Positions 36,131-44,944 of a DNA stretch of 64,000 nucleotides are shown here, piece after piece. Made by a program: the position numbers and the translations under genes. The first letter of the stretch is position 1. Every line of letters begins with the position of its first letter. The DNA is taken from NCBI RefSeq assembly GCF_002217395.1, contig NZ_MUHD01000004.1, forward strand, positions 157,625-221,624, in the 5' to 3' direction. The stretch comes from Flavobacterium plurextorum. Its GTDB lineage: Bacteria; Bacteroidota; Bacteroidia; Flavobacteriales; Flavobacteriaceae. Below the pieces are notes generated by a model. It was not told the origin of the DNA and searched no databases. It saw only the letters and a program-made list of their open reading frames with translations.

Positions 36131-37201
36131 TTAAACCTTAGATTCTAATGCTTTCATTACATCAACTAAAACCTGAACGCTTTCAATTGGCATCGCATTG
36201 TAAATAGAAGCTCTGTAACCGCCAACAGAACGGTGTCCTGGCAATCCAGAAATTCCTGCTTCTTTCCATAAAGCATCAAATGTTGCAGTATGATCAGCAT
36301 TGTTCAATAAGAAAGTTACATTCATATTAGAACGATCTTCTAGAGCAGCTGCACCTTTGAATAATGGGTTTCTGTCGATTTCAGCATAAAGTAAAGCTGC
36401 TTTTGCATCGTTTAATTTCTCAACAGCTGCAATTCCGCCTTTTTCTTTAATCCATTGTAAAGTTAATAACGAAACATATACTGCAAAAACAGGCGGAGTA
36501 TTGTACATACTTTCTGCTTTAATATGTTTAGCGTAATCTAACATACTAGGAATTGCTCTTCCGTTTTTCTCTAAAATTTCTTCTTTAATTACTACCAAAG
36601 TAGTTCCTGCAGGTCCCATGTTTTTTTGAGCTCCAGCATAAATTAAATCAAATTTTGAGAAATCTAATTGGCGTGAAAAAATATCAGAACTCATATCGCA
36701 GACAACAGGAACGTTAGTTGCTGGAAAGTCTTTCATTTGAGTTCCAAAAATGGTATTATTACTTGTGCAGTGAAAATAATCTGCATCAGATGGTATTTCG
36801 TATCCTTTTGGAATATGGTTGTAATTTTCTTCTTTTGAAGATCCTACGATAACAGTTTCTCCAAAAAACTTAGCTTCTTTAATCGCTGCCGCTGCCCAAG
36901 TTCCTGAATCTAAATAAGCTGCTTTTCCATTTTCTTTCATCAAGTTGTAAGGAGCCATTAAGAATGCTGTACTTGCACCGCCTTGTAAAAATAAGGCTTG
37001 ATATCCTTTTCCTTGAAGTCCTAACAATTCTAAAGCAAGCGAACGAGCTTCATCCATTACAGCAACGAAATCTTTGCTTCGGTGTGAAATTTCAAGAATC
37101 GATAATCCTGAATCATTAAAATTTAAAACTGCTTTTGATGCCTTCTCAAAAACTTCCTGAGGTAAAATACTTGGTCCTGCGCTGTAGTTGTGTTTTTTCA
37201 T
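36131..37201 (-). CDS. serC: phosphoserine aminotransferase
   Basis: About 356 residues. It turns 3-phosphohydroxypyruvate and glutamate into phosphoserine, the second step of serine synthesis. The start KHNYSAGPSILP, the PLP lysine in YAGAQKNMGPAG, and GLPGHRSVGGYRASIYNAM at the C-terminus are typical. A longer frame to 37246 exists, but the conserved start is the ATG at 37201. Probably in one transcript with serA. The last step enzyme (serB) is not in the window. Confidence 0.93.
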   Translation of the reverse strand: MKKHNYSAGPSILPQEVFEKASKAVLNFNDSGLSILEISHRSKDFVAVMDEARSLALELLGLQGKGYQALFLQGGASTAFLMAPYNLMKENGKAAYLDSGTWAAAAIKEAKFFGETVIVGSSKEENYNHIPKGYEIPSDADYFHCTSNNTIFGTQMKDFPATNVPVVCDMSSDIFSRQLDFSKFDLIYAGAQKNMGPAGTTLVVIKEEILEKNGRAIPSMLDYAKHIKAESMYNTPPVFAVYVSLLTLQWIKEKGGIAAVEKLNDAKAALLYAEIDRNPLFKGAAALEDRSNMNVTFLLNNADHTATFDALWKEAGISGLPGHRSVGGYRASIYNAMPIESVQVLVDVMKALESKV

Positions 37202-37293
37202 GGTTGTTGTTAATAGTCGAAATTTTAAAAACGCAAATTTCGGCAATAGGAGCTGAAAAAGCGATAAATTATTCGAAATATTTGAACATTTTA

Positions 37294-38364
37294 TTACTTT
37301 GTTGTTAACAAAAACGTTATAGTATCAACGTTATCTGCATAATCCCACAATTGCGGATTTTGAGTTTGACCAAATGCAGTACTGTTTTTAATCAAATTAT
37401 TACTTACAATACATTGTATTTGCTCTTCGTCAGCTTCAAGTCGATTTTGTAAACTTTCAAGATCTTCATAATATTCATAAAAAACACTCGAAATAGGAGA
37501 GGCATAACTAGAATCTTCTTTCAGAGTCAAAAAGCCATTGTCCAGCAATTTAAAATTACTCATTAAAAAAACCGCTTTGTTGTAATCGTAGTTGTTAGCA
37601 TATTTTTCATAATGAATAACATCCTGATATTTAAAAACAGCTTGAAAGAAAGCATCAAATGAATAGCCTTTAGGTACAAAAAGTTTAGAAACATTGCGGC
37701 ATCCTAAACCAAAATATCTAAAAATATCTTCACCTAAAGCTTCTAATTCTTCATGAGTTTCTTTTCCATTCAGCACTGCAGCCGAATTTCTATTTTTTCT
37801 GATAATTGAAGGTTTGTCTTTAAAATAATACTCAAAATATCGTGCTGTATTGTTGCTTCCTGTAGCGATTACAGCATCAAAATTTTCTAATTTTCCTTCA
37901 ACGAAAGTGATTTTATCTTTTAAATTTTCATCAACAGCAATTAAATATTTGGCTAAAAACGGCAATAAATGCTGATCATTTGAAGACGTTTTTATTAAAG
38001 CTCTGTTTCCAGTAGTTATAACAGATAAAAAATCATGAAAACCAACTAACGGGATATTTCCGGCTAGAATTAAGGCAACAGTTTTTTCTTTTTTATCGTT
38101 TTGAGCAAATTCAGACGAATAATTAGAAAGCCATTTTTCAATGTTTTCCTCCGTTAAAGCATCTGCCCATGATTTTATGGCAAAGAAAACCTGTTCAGGA
38201 GTATACCAGCCATTGTGAGATTGTGATAATGTTATTAGTTTTTCAAAATCATTAAAAAAAGTTTCATTGTGTAAAACGTCAGATTTTTTCACGGATTCCT
38301 TTTCAGAAAACTGACTTAAAAATTTTCCTAATTCAACAAAAACACTTTTTTTTGTTTCTAATGT
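37294..38364 (-). CDS. acyl-CoA reductase (LuxC-like)
   Basis: About 356 residues. Its fold is that of aldehyde dehydrogenases. The Cys in FGLGCRNVSKLFVP is the likely catalytic thiol. PLVGFHDFLSVI and TGSNNTARYFEYYF form the nucleotide site region. It is expected to reduce fatty acyl-CoA to the aldehyde; its partner is unknown. In Bacteroidota this gene is often next to a ferredoxin and serC, as here. I use the ATG at 38364 because a consensus promoter (38406-38437) places the transcription start at about 38399, which excludes the TTG at 38406. Confidence 0.75.
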   Translation of the reverse strand, partial: TLETKKSVFVELGKFLSQFSEKESVKKSDVLHNETFFNDFEKLITLSQSHNGWYTPEQVFFAIKSWADALTEENIEKWLSNYSSEFAQNDKKEKTVALILAGNIPLVGFHDFLSVITTGNRALIKTSSNDQHLLPFLAKYLIAVDENLKDKITFVEGKLENFDAVIATGSNNTARYFEYYFKDKPSIIRKNRNSAAVLNGKETHEELEALGEDIFRYFGLGCRNVSKLFVPKGYSFDAFFQAVFKYQDVIHYEKYANNYDYNKAVFLMSNFKLLDNGFLTLKEDSSYASPISSVFYEYYEDLESLQNRLEADEEQIQCIVSNNLIKNSTAFGQTQNPQLWDYADNVDTITFLLTTK

Positions 38365-38405
38365 CATAATGTTTGTATATGAAAGGTTTTGATTGTAATT
38401 TTGCA

Positions 38406-38437
38406 CAAAAATAAGCTATATTAAGTTATAAGGCAAA
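38406..38437 (-). promoter_or_regulatory. consensus promoter of the acyl-CoA reductase gene
   Basis: On the minus strand: TTTG (38434-38437), 20-base spacer, TATTTTTG (38406-38413). This fits TTG-N17-23-TAnnTTTG exactly. It lies back to back with the ferredoxin promoter. Confidence 0.65.
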
Positions 38438-38450
38438 GCCGAATAAAATG

Positions 38451-38483
38451 TTTGACATTTTTAATGGAAATCTGATAACTTTT
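38451..38483 (+). promoter_or_regulatory. promoter of the ferredoxin gene
   Basis: TTTG at 38451-38454, a 21-base spacer and TAACTTTT at 38476-38483, one mismatch from TAnnTTTG. The leader would be about 15 bases. The two divergent -33 elements are only 13 bases apart. Confidence 0.5.
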
Positions 38484-38503
38484 AACTCGAAATCAAGAAT
38501 AAA

Positions 38504-38857
38504 ATGGCAATAATTATAACAGACGAATGTATTAATTGTGGGGCTTGCGAACCAGAATGCCCAAATACAGCAATTTATGAAGGAGCTGATGATTGGAGAT
38601 ATAAAGACGGAACTAGTCTTTCAGGAAAAGTAATTTTACCAGACGGAACTGAAGTTGATGCAGAAGATGCACAAACTCCAATTTCTGACGAAATCTATTA
38701 TATTGTTCCAGGAAAATGTACAGAATGTAAAGGTTTTCATGATGAACCTCAATGTGCTGCTGTATGTCCTGTTGATTGTTGTGTACCAGATGATAATCAT
38801 GTAGAAGATGAAGAAACCTTGTTAAACAGACAAGCGTTTTTACACGGAGATGCATAA
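38504..38857 (+). CDS. 2x[4Fe-4S]-type ferredoxin
   Basis: 117 residues. Two cluster motifs are present: [12 protein letters not shown] near the N-terminus, and [18 protein letters not shown], followed by VDCC. Between the two lies an acidic insert of about 40 residues; the second motif has the longer C-x2-C-x8-C-x3-C spacing of the YfhL/Azotobacter-type ferredoxins. It carries electrons in the cytoplasm. It is divergent from the acyl-CoA reductase gene with a shared promoter region, so the two may work together (inference). Confidence 0.9.
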   Translation: MAIIITDECINCGACEPECPNTAIYEGADDWRYKDGTSLSGKVILPDGTEVDAEDAQTPISDEIYYIVPGKCTECKGFHDEPQCAAVCPVDCCVPDDNHVEDEETLLNRQAFLHGDA

Positions 38858-39031
38858 TCTTTCTGAATAAATGAAAAAAAAACATCCTGAACATTACGTT
38901 TGGGATTTTTTTTGCTCAAAATTTGAGGTTTTGTAAATGGGCTATTTTGTTGGTTTTTAGTGTTTTGGTTTTTATTTTTTTTAATTTGTAAGAATAAAAT
39001 TAATACTTTAGTTGAAAATTTAAGATTGCCT

Positions 39032-40195
39032 ATGAGGAAAATTATACTTCTATGTATTGTATTATTCGGTACTAGTATTTCTGCACAAAATGAGGAACAT
39101 TCAATAATTGTAAAAGATGTAGAAACGCAGTTACCTGTTGAAAATGCAACGATTGTTGTTTTGAAAACCAAACAGATTTTATTAACTAATAAAGATGGTA
39201 AAGCTGTTTTTATGTTAAGTGGAGGATCTAATATACAGGTTTCTGAAACTAATTATGAGAGCCTGACCATTCGATGGGCTTCCATAAAAGAAAGTGATTT
39301 TGTAATTTACTTAAACAGTAAGGATAATAAACTAGATGAAGTTGTTTTGTCTAAACAGTCTCCTCAAAAAGTACTTCAAAAAATAGTTGCCAATTCTGTG
39401 CATATGTTGGCAGCATCTTATAGATTGAAAGTATATGTTAAGGAGTTTTTTATGCTTGACAATCAGTATTCTTATTATAATGACGGACTTGTGAATTTTC
39501 AGTTTGTTGGAGATCAGAAAAAAGCGGTAACGACACTTTTGGTAGAGCAAAATAGATCTTACGGGATATTAGATACAGATGTAAGTGCAGATTTAAAAGG
39601 ATATAATTTGAATAATATCATGGAAAATTATTCGAATTTAAAATATTTTGAACCACTTTTAAATCCAAAAGCAAAGAAGGAGTACGATTTTATTATAAAA
39701 GGCCATTCTAACAATAAAGATTATTATGTAATGACAATTACACCTTTAGATAAAGCAAAAGAAGCGATTGATAGTTTTGAAATTATTTACGATCCAGAAA
39801 AGAAACTTATCCTAGAGTTCACAATTGATGCAACGCCGAAAAATATTGATAAAATAGAAGAAAAGACGACAGTAAATTCAAAGAATATTACGAGGTCTTT
39901 TGTAAAAGTAGATTATAGATTTGATGGCAAGAATTATTATTTGTTGAGTTCAAACGAGGAAATAGCTTATAATCTTATTTTAAAAGATGCAGTTAAAAAG
40001 ATTCAAGTGCGTAATAGTTTTACAACAACAAGTTTTAATAAACAAAATTTTACTTATAAGGAAAGCGATGTTTTTAAAGAGAAATCGCTTTTTAATAAAA
40101 AGAACAAAATCCTGACCAATTATTGGGATATTTCAGGATTAACTGCAACAGATGAAGAAAAAGCAATTGTAAGTTCGTTAGAGTTTAAAATGTAG
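39032..40195 (+). CDS. exported protein with carboxypeptidase-like regulatory domain
   Basis: About 387 residues. Signal peptide residues 1-19 (ends SISAQ); start at ATG 39032, since translation from 38960 would add a membrane-like lead that hides it. Residues 20-105 look like a CarboxypepD_reg-like (Ig-type) domain with ETQLPVENATIVVLKT, common at the N-terminus of outer-membrane proteins. Residues 110-387 are beta-strand rich (repeated aromatic, alternating) and could form a DUF5686-like or lipid-binding barrel part; the family is not certain. Outer-membrane or periplasmic placement is likely. A terminator follows. Confidence 0.6.
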   Translation: MRKIILLCIVLFGTSISAQNEEHSIIVKDVETQLPVENATIVVLKTKQILLTNKDGKAVFMLSGGSNIQVSETNYESLTIRWASIKESDFVIYLNSKDNKLDEVVLSKQSPQKVLQKIVANSVHMLAASYRLKVYVKEFFMLDNQYSYYNDGLVNFQFVGDQKKAVTTLLVEQNRSYGILDTDVSADLKGYNLNNIMENYSNLKYFEPLLNPKAKKEYDFIIKGHSNNKDYYVMTITPLDKAKEAIDSFEIIYDPEKKLILEFTIDATPKNIDKIEEKTTVNSKNITRSFVKVDYRFDGKNYYLLSSNEEIAYNLILKDAVKKIQVRNSFTTTSFNKQNFTYKESDVFKEKSLFNKKNKILTNYWDISGLTATDEEKAIVSSLEFKM

Positions 40196-40503
40196 TTTTG
40201 ATTAAAATGACAAAAAAATCCTGAAGTTCATTCAGGATTTTTTTGTGTAAAATTATTATTTAGAAGCATGATTTCTCGAGTTTTGAAAAAAATTAAGCTG
40301 CTGAATAAAAGTAATTTTATTAATAAACATTTTTACTTCGCTTAAGAGCTATTAAATCTTATATTTGCAAAATTTTAAAGTCCAAAAATATCAATTTGGC
40401 ATAAAGAGAAAGAAAAACTTAAAATTATAATCCATTAAGTAATACCGCTTAGTGGCTTGACTCTAGAAATTTGGAGTCTAATAAAAATAAATAGAAACAA
40501 CAG
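40196..40503. other. gap upstream of ychF
   Basis: 308 bases. It holds the terminator at 40212-40246 and a -7-like TATATTTG at 40360-40367 that may serve ychF with a leader of about 130 bases. I see no ORF in it. Confidence 0.5.
40212..40246 (+). terminator. rho-independent terminator after the carboxypeptidase-like-domain gene
   Basis: Stem AAAAATCCTGAA/TTCAGGATTTTT with a 5-base loop, then a T run. Confidence 0.9.
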
Positions 40504-41598
40504 ATGAAAGCAGGAATTGTAGGATTACCAAATGTTGGAAAATCAACATTATTTAATTGTTTATCTAATGCAAAAGCGCAAAGTGCTAACTTTCCGTTTT
40601 GTACAATCGAACCTAATATTGGTGTTGTAAACGTTCCAGATCCAAGAATCAATAAATTGGAAGAATTGGTAAAACCGGAGCGTGTACAAATGGCAACGGT
40701 AGATATCGTAGATATTGCAGGTTTGGTAAAAGGTGCAAGTAAAGGTGAAGGTCTTGGAAATCAGTTTTTAGGAAACATTAGAGAGTGTAATGCAATTATT
40801 CACGTTTTGCGTTGTTTTGATAATGATAATATTGTACACGTTGACGGAAATGTAAACCCAATTCGCGATAAAGAAACTATCGATATCGAATTGCAGTTAA
40901 AAGACTTAGAAACGATCGAAAAACGTTTAGAGAAAGTAAAACGTGCTGCAAAAACTGGAAACAAAGAAGCTCAAACTGAAGAAGCTTTGTTGAACAGAAT
41001 TAGAGAAGCTCTTTTGCAAGCAAAATCTGCAAGAACAATTATTCCTCAAAATAATGATGAAGAAGTTCTTATGGAAGCTTTTCAATTAATTACTGCAAAA
41101 CCAGTTTTATACGTTTGTAATGTTGACGAAAGTTCAGCAGTAAACGGAAATAAATACGTTGATCAAGTTCGCGAATTAGTAAAAGATGAAGAAGCTGAAG
41201 TTATTATTCTTTCAGTAGGAGCAGAAGCTGATATTACAGAATTAGAAAGTTACGAAGAGCGTCAGGTTTTCCTAGAAGATATGGGATTAACTGAGCCGGG
41301 AGCATCAGTTTTAATTCGTGCAGCTTACAAATTATTAAAACAGCAAACTTACTTTACTGCTGGAGTAAAAGAAGTTCGTGCTTGGACAATCAATATTGGA
41401 GCTACAGCGCCACAAGCGGCTGGAGTTATTCACACTGATTTTGAAAAAGGTTTTATCCGTGCAGAAGTGATTTCATACGAAGATTACGTTCAATACGGTT
41501 CTGAAGCAAAAGCAAAAGAAGCTGGAAAATTTAAAGTTGAAGGAAAAGAATATGTTGTAAAAGATGGTGATGTAATGCACTTCCGTTTCAACGTTTAG
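40504..41598 (+). CDS. ychF: Obg-family GTPase/ATPase YchF
   Basis: 364 residues. It is a ribosome-linked ATPase of the OLA1/YchF group with a part in stress response. G1 GLPNVGKSTLFN, G3 DIAGLVKGASKGEG, the non-canonical G4 NVDE (in YVCNVDES), the coiled-coil helical arm (about 125-200) and the TGS domain at the C-terminus (about 280-362, KEVRAWTIN to VMHFRFNV) are complete. Length matches the family. Flanked by terminators, so it is a single-gene unit. Confidence 0.95.
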   Translation: MKAGIVGLPNVGKSTLFNCLSNAKAQSANFPFCTIEPNIGVVNVPDPRINKLEELVKPERVQMATVDIVDIAGLVKGASKGEGLGNQFLGNIRECNAIIHVLRCFDNDNIVHVDGNVNPIRDKETIDIELQLKDLETIEKRLEKVKRAAKTGNKEAQTEEALLNRIREALLQAKSARTIIPQNNDEEVLMEAFQLITAKPVLYVCNVDESSAVNGNKYVDQVRELVKDEEAEVIILSVGAEADITELESYEERQVFLEDMGLTEPGASVLIRAAYKLLKQQTYFTAGVKEVRAWTINIGATAPQAAGVIHTDFEKGFIRAEVISYEDYVQYGSEAKAKEAGKFKVEGKEYVVKDGDVMHFRFNV

Positions 41599-41641
41599 TT
41601 TTTTTTTAAGAAAATAGAATAAAGAAGAAAGAGAATAGATT

Positions 41642-41673
41642 AAAACTGCTGGAGAAATTCAGCAGTTTTTTTT
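41642..41673 (+). terminator. rho-independent terminator of ychF
   Basis: Stem AAAACTGCTG/CAGCAGTTTT around an 8-base loop with eight T at the end. Confidence 0.85.
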
Positions 41674-41697
41674 ATTTACGTTTCTATTCTCTGGCTG

Positions 41698-41793
41698 AGC
41701 GATCACTAGGCTTGGGGAGAAGCCTATACAAGGATTGGAGATTTACATTATAGAGCTACTTACGTGTCCTTCTCCCGAAGCCTCGGGATCGCT
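41698..41793. repeat. palindromic repeat element, 25-base arms
   Basis: AGCGATC at 41698 to 41722 (ending GGGGAGAAG) and its complement at 41769-41793 (from CTTCTCCCG to GATCGCT) match in about 21 of 25 bases; the loop is 46 bases. The arms are much richer in GC than the local DNA. Confidence 0.6.
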
Positions 41794-41926
41794 AAGAATG
41801 ACAAAAAAAAGAGAATAAATCTGCTCGATCTTCAAAATCTGCTAGATAAATTTCAGCAATTAAATTTTTGGCTCAAAAATTGGTTACAGAAAAATTAACC
41901 AATAACTAATCTAAAAACCAATCAAA

Positions 41927-42604
41927 ATGCTAAAAAAAACTTTCAAATTTCTAGGCTGGACACTTTTCGGAATCTTCAGCTTTCTTGTTTTATACATACT
42001 TTCAGTTTATCTGATTTCTAAAATAACCGTAAATTCAGATATTGCTCAAGTTGAAGAGCAAAATGCTGTTCCTATTTACATACTTTCAAACGGAGTTCAT
42101 ACTGACATTGTCGTTCCGATAAAAAATGAAATCAAAGACTGGCGAAATGAAATTCAATTTAGTCAAACCCAATCAAAAGATTCAATAATGAATTTTGTTG
42201 CTTTTGGCTGGGGCGACAAAGGTTTTTATCTCGATACGCCAGAATGGTCTGACTTAAAAGCGAGCACAGCATTAAAGGCTGCATTTGGAGTAAGTTCATC
42301 AGCGATGCATACTACATTTTATAAGCAATTGCGAGAAGGAGAGGATTGCAAACGTATTTTAATTTCGAAAGAGAATTATCAAAACTTAGTTAATTATATC
42401 TCTGATAGTTTTAATAATTCAACAAAACCAGAATGGATTGAAGGTCACAGTTATGGAAAAAAGGACGCCTTTTATGAAGCAAAAGGAAGTTATAGTCTTT
42501 TTTATACCTGTAATACTTGGGCAAACTGCGCTTTGAAAGCAGCAAATCAAAAAGCGAGTTTATGGACAGTTTATGATAAGGGGATTTTTTGTCATTATAA
42601 ATAA
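41927..42604 (+). CDS. TIGR02117 (DUF2459) family membrane-anchored protein
   Basis: 225 residues with one N-terminal helix (about 8-31). The block YILSNGVHTDIVVPI and later GWGDKGFYLDTPEWSD are the signature of TIGR02117/DUF2459. YTCNTWANCALKAA near the C-terminus holds a conserved Cys, and GHSYGKKDAFYEAKGSY a His; a Cys/His hydrolase site is possible. The function is not known. It starts a likely run with the lipoprotein at 42612 (7 bases apart). Confidence 0.75.
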   Translation: MLKKTFKFLGWTLFGIFSFLVLYILSVYLISKITVNSDIAQVEEQNAVPIYILSNGVHTDIVVPIKNEIKDWRNEIQFSQTQSKDSIMNFVAFGWGDKGFYLDTPEWSDLKASTALKAAFGVSSSAMHTTFYKQLREGEDCKRILISKENYQNLVNYISDSFNNSTKPEWIEGHSYGKKDAFYEAKGSYSLFYTCNTWANCALKAANQKASLWTVYDKGIFCHYK

Positions 42605-42611
42605 ATGAGTT

Positions 42612-43286
42612 ATGAAAAAGCTGATTTTATTTTTAGCGATAGTGTCGATAAGTATTTCTTGCAAAAAAGCTGATGCAGCAGCAGAATATGGAGGTTTAGC
42701 ATTTTATTTTGAGAACCCTCAACCCATTCATGATTCTGAACTAAATAGTTTTCCTTCTAAATTTAAAGGATTATATATTAAAACAGATTCTACACTTTTA
42801 AGAATTGACGATTATAGAATTTCTAAAGAATATTATTTTAAGTTCAGGATTCACAGACAAAAACTAGATTCTTTAAAATCTGAATTTGATCTTGTTGACG
42901 GAAAGTTAATTTCTAAGGATACACAAGATAAATTTGATGTGTTTAAAAAAGGTGATTCAATTGAATTGTCTAGAAAAGAAGTTGATACATTATTTAGATT
43001 GTCGTATAATCAGAAAATAAAACGTATAAATGGGCAGTTAGTTTTAAGTACAAGAGATTCTGTTTTTTGGAGAATAAAAATAATGTCATTAGAAAAGAGT
43101 ATTCTTAAAATTAAGAGTATTTATTTGCCAGATGACTTGAAGAAATTAGACTCAGTTACTTCGATAAAAGCAAAAATGATAGATTCACTTTCTTATTTAA
43201 TACAACCAACAAGAAAGGAATTTAAAAATATTTTGAAAATTAAAAATCTAGGTTACGATCAAGAATATAAAAAAGTCTCGAACTGA
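42612..43286 (+). CDS. lipoprotein, unknown
   Basis: 224 residues with lipobox SISC (Cys17, followed by Lys-Lys). The mature part is Lys/Asp/Ser-rich with no repeats that I recognise; Asp-Ser pairs (KLDSLKSEFDL, KKLDSVTSIKAKMIDSLS) are frequent. It directly follows the TIGR02117 gene. No terminator is seen before the YihY gene. Confidence 0.6.
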   Translation: MKKLILFLAIVSISISCKKADAAAEYGGLAFYFENPQPIHDSELNSFPSKFKGLYIKTDSTLLRIDDYRISKEYYFKFRIHRQKLDSLKSEFDLVDGKLISKDTQDKFDVFKKGDSIELSRKEVDTLFRLSYNQKIKRINGQLVLSTRDSVFWRIKIMSLEKSILKIKSIYLPDDLKKLDSVTSIKAKMIDSLSYLIQPTRKEFKNILKIKNLGYDQEYKKVSN

Positions 43287-43325
43287 GACATGGAAAAAAT
43301 ATAAATTTCTATCACAATACAAGAA

Positions 43326-43355
43326 TTGATTTTTTTTCATAAATGCTTAAATTTG
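43326..43355 (+). promoter_or_regulatory. consensus promoter of the YihY-family gene
   Basis: TTG at 43326-43328, a 19-base spacer and TAAATTTG at 43348-43355. The -7 box lies after the ATG at 43343, so the mRNA should begin near 43362 and translation at the ATG 43379. Confidence 0.6.
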
Positions 43356-43378
43356 AGAGAATCTCAAAGAATGAGCAG

Positions 43379-44296
43379 ATGAAAAATCAAAATGTATTTT
43401 CAAAATCCTGGTATTTATTAAAAACAACATTTTTAGAATTTAATGATGACAATGCTATAAAGTTAAGTGCAGCATTATCTTATTATACCATTTTTGCATT
43501 ACCTCCTTTATTGATAATTATAATTACTATTTGCGGCGTTTTTTTTGGAGAAGAAGCAGTTACAGGACAGTTGTATGGTCAAATCAATAGATTGGTTGGA
43601 AATAATGCTGCGGTACAAATTCAGGAAGCAATTAAAAATGTTCAATTATCAGACAGTAATGTATTTGTAACGGTCTTTGGGGTTATAATGCTCTTAATTG
43701 GAGCTTCGGGAGTTTTTGCTGAAATTCAGAGTTCAATCAATTATATTTGGGGATTAAGAGCAAAACCCAATAAAGGTCTGAAAAAGTTTATTCAAAATAG
43801 GATAATGTCATTTTCGATGATTGTAACTGTTGGATTCTTAATGCTTGTCAGTTTGATGCTCAATGCGACACTTGATGTTTTAAATGCGCGATTAAAGCTT
43901 TATTTGCCAGATACTACTGTTTACTTGTTTTATATTATAAATTTAGTAATTGTTTTAGCAAGTATTACGTTGCTTTTTGCGATTATATTCCGAACTTTAC
44001 CTGACGGAGTTATTAAATGGAAAGATGCTTTTATTGGCGCTTCCTGCACCGCAATTTTATTTATGATAGGTAAATTTGCGATCGGACTTTATTTAGGAAA
44101 TTCGACAATTGCCAGTGTATATGGTGCAGCTGGTTCTGTAATAATAATATTAGTCTGGGTGTATTACTCAGCTATTATTTTATATTTTGGAGCTGAATTC
44201 ACTAAGGTTTATGCGAAAACTTTTGGAGGCAGTATTTCTCCAAATGAATACTCTGTAGAAATACAAAAAGAGATTTTTGAAATTGAAAACGTCTAA
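43379..44296 (+). CDS. YihY/virulence factor BrkB family inner-membrane protein
   Basis: About 305 residues with six predicted helices. SAALSYYTIFALPPLLIIII is the typical first motif (A-x-S-Y-x-x-x-F-x-L-P), followed by GVIMLLIGASGVFAEIQSSINYIWG and GAAGSVIIILVWVYYSAIILYFGAEFTKVYA. The role is unknown; despite its old name it is not RNase BN. The ATG at 43343 would add 12 residues; the promoter at 43326-43355 favours 43379. Confidence 0.85.
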   Translation: MKNQNVFSKSWYLLKTTFLEFNDDNAIKLSAALSYYTIFALPPLLIIIITICGVFFGEEAVTGQLYGQINRLVGNNAAVQIQEAIKNVQLSDSNVFVTVFGVIMLLIGASGVFAEIQSSINYIWGLRAKPNKGLKKFIQNRIMSFSMIVTVGFLMLVSLMLNATLDVLNARLKLYLPDTTVYLFYIINLVIVLASITLLFAIIFRTLPDGVIKWKDAFIGASCTAILFMIGKFAIGLYLGNSTIASVYGAAGSVIIILVWVYYSAIILYFGAEFTKVYAKTFGGSISPNEYSVEIQKEIFEIENV

Positions 44297-44301
44297 AAAA
44301 T

Positions 44302-44392
44302 AAACCATGTAAGTTATAGAAGTAAATTAAAGTTTGACTTCATAAATTGAAGAAAAAGAATTTCAAATGAACTTATATAACTTATATGGTTT
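44302..44392. repeat. dispersed imperfect palindrome, copy 2
   Basis: AAACCATGTAAGTTATAGAAGT at 44302-44323 pairs with the complement at 44371-44392 in about 19 of 22 bases. Its right part is the same, in 25 of 27 bases, as 27639-27665. It sits between two plus-strand genes. Confidence 0.65.
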
Positions 44393-44416
44393 CAAAAAAA
44401 ATAAAAATACTACGAT

Positions 44417-44941
44417 ATGAAAATAATAGCTTTTGGAGGAAGTAACAGTACACAGTCGATCAATAAACATTTGGCAACTTATGCATCAAGTCTATTTGAA
44501 AATGCTGATGTAGAAGTTTTAGATTTAAATGATTTTGCAATGCCTTTGTTTAGCGTTGATTTAGAGAAACATGTTGGCCAGCATGAACTTGCAAAAGCTT
44601 TTTTGGCTAAAATAGAAAGTGCAGATCTTTTGGTGGTTTCTTTGGCAGAGAATAATGGTAATTATTCATCAGCATTTAAAAATCTTTTTGATTGGTGTTC
44701 AAGGATAATGAAAGAAATTTTTCAGCATAAACCAATGTTATTATTAGCGACTTCACCTGGAGTTCGAGGCGGTGCATCAGTTTTAGAAATTGCAAATAAC
44801 GCTTTGCCAAGATATGGAGCACAAATAAAAGCGACTTTTTCATTGCCTGCTTTTAATGCGAATTTTGATTTAGAAGAAAATAAAATCTCAAATGCAGAGT
44901 TAGATAAAGAACTTAAAGATATTATCAAATCAAGTTTTTAA
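44417..44941 (+). CDS. NADPH-dependent FMN reductase-like flavoprotein
   Basis: 174 residues, cytoplasmic. The flavodoxin-like fold shows the FMN phosphate loop GGSNSTQSINKHLA at residues 6-19, LLVVSLAENNGNYSSAFKNLFDW (about 72-95) and LLLATSPGVRGGASVLE (about 108-124). These fit the NADPH-dependent FMN reductase group; the electron acceptor is unknown. Only three bases separate it from the next gene. Confidence 0.85.
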   Translation: MKIIAFGGSNSTQSINKHLATYASSLFENADVEVLDLNDFAMPLFSVDLEKHVGQHELAKAFLAKIESADLLVVSLAENNGNYSSAFKNLFDWCSRIMKEIFQHKPMLLLATSPGVRGGASVLEIANNALPRYGAQIKATFSLPAFNANFDLEENKISNAELDKELKDIIKSSF

Positions 44942-44944
44942 TCA

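Larger units (their letters stand above)
41599..41926. other. gap between ychF and TIGR02117 gene
   Basis: 328 bases holding the ychF terminator (41642-41673) and a palindromic element (41698-41793). I see no ORF. Confidence 0.6.

Noticed and set aside
38797..39171. 124-codon minus-strand frame across the ferredoxin end and the next gene start
   Set aside because: It overlaps two well-supported plus-strand genes; the product is low-complexity Lys/Asn/Phe-rich with no family likeness.
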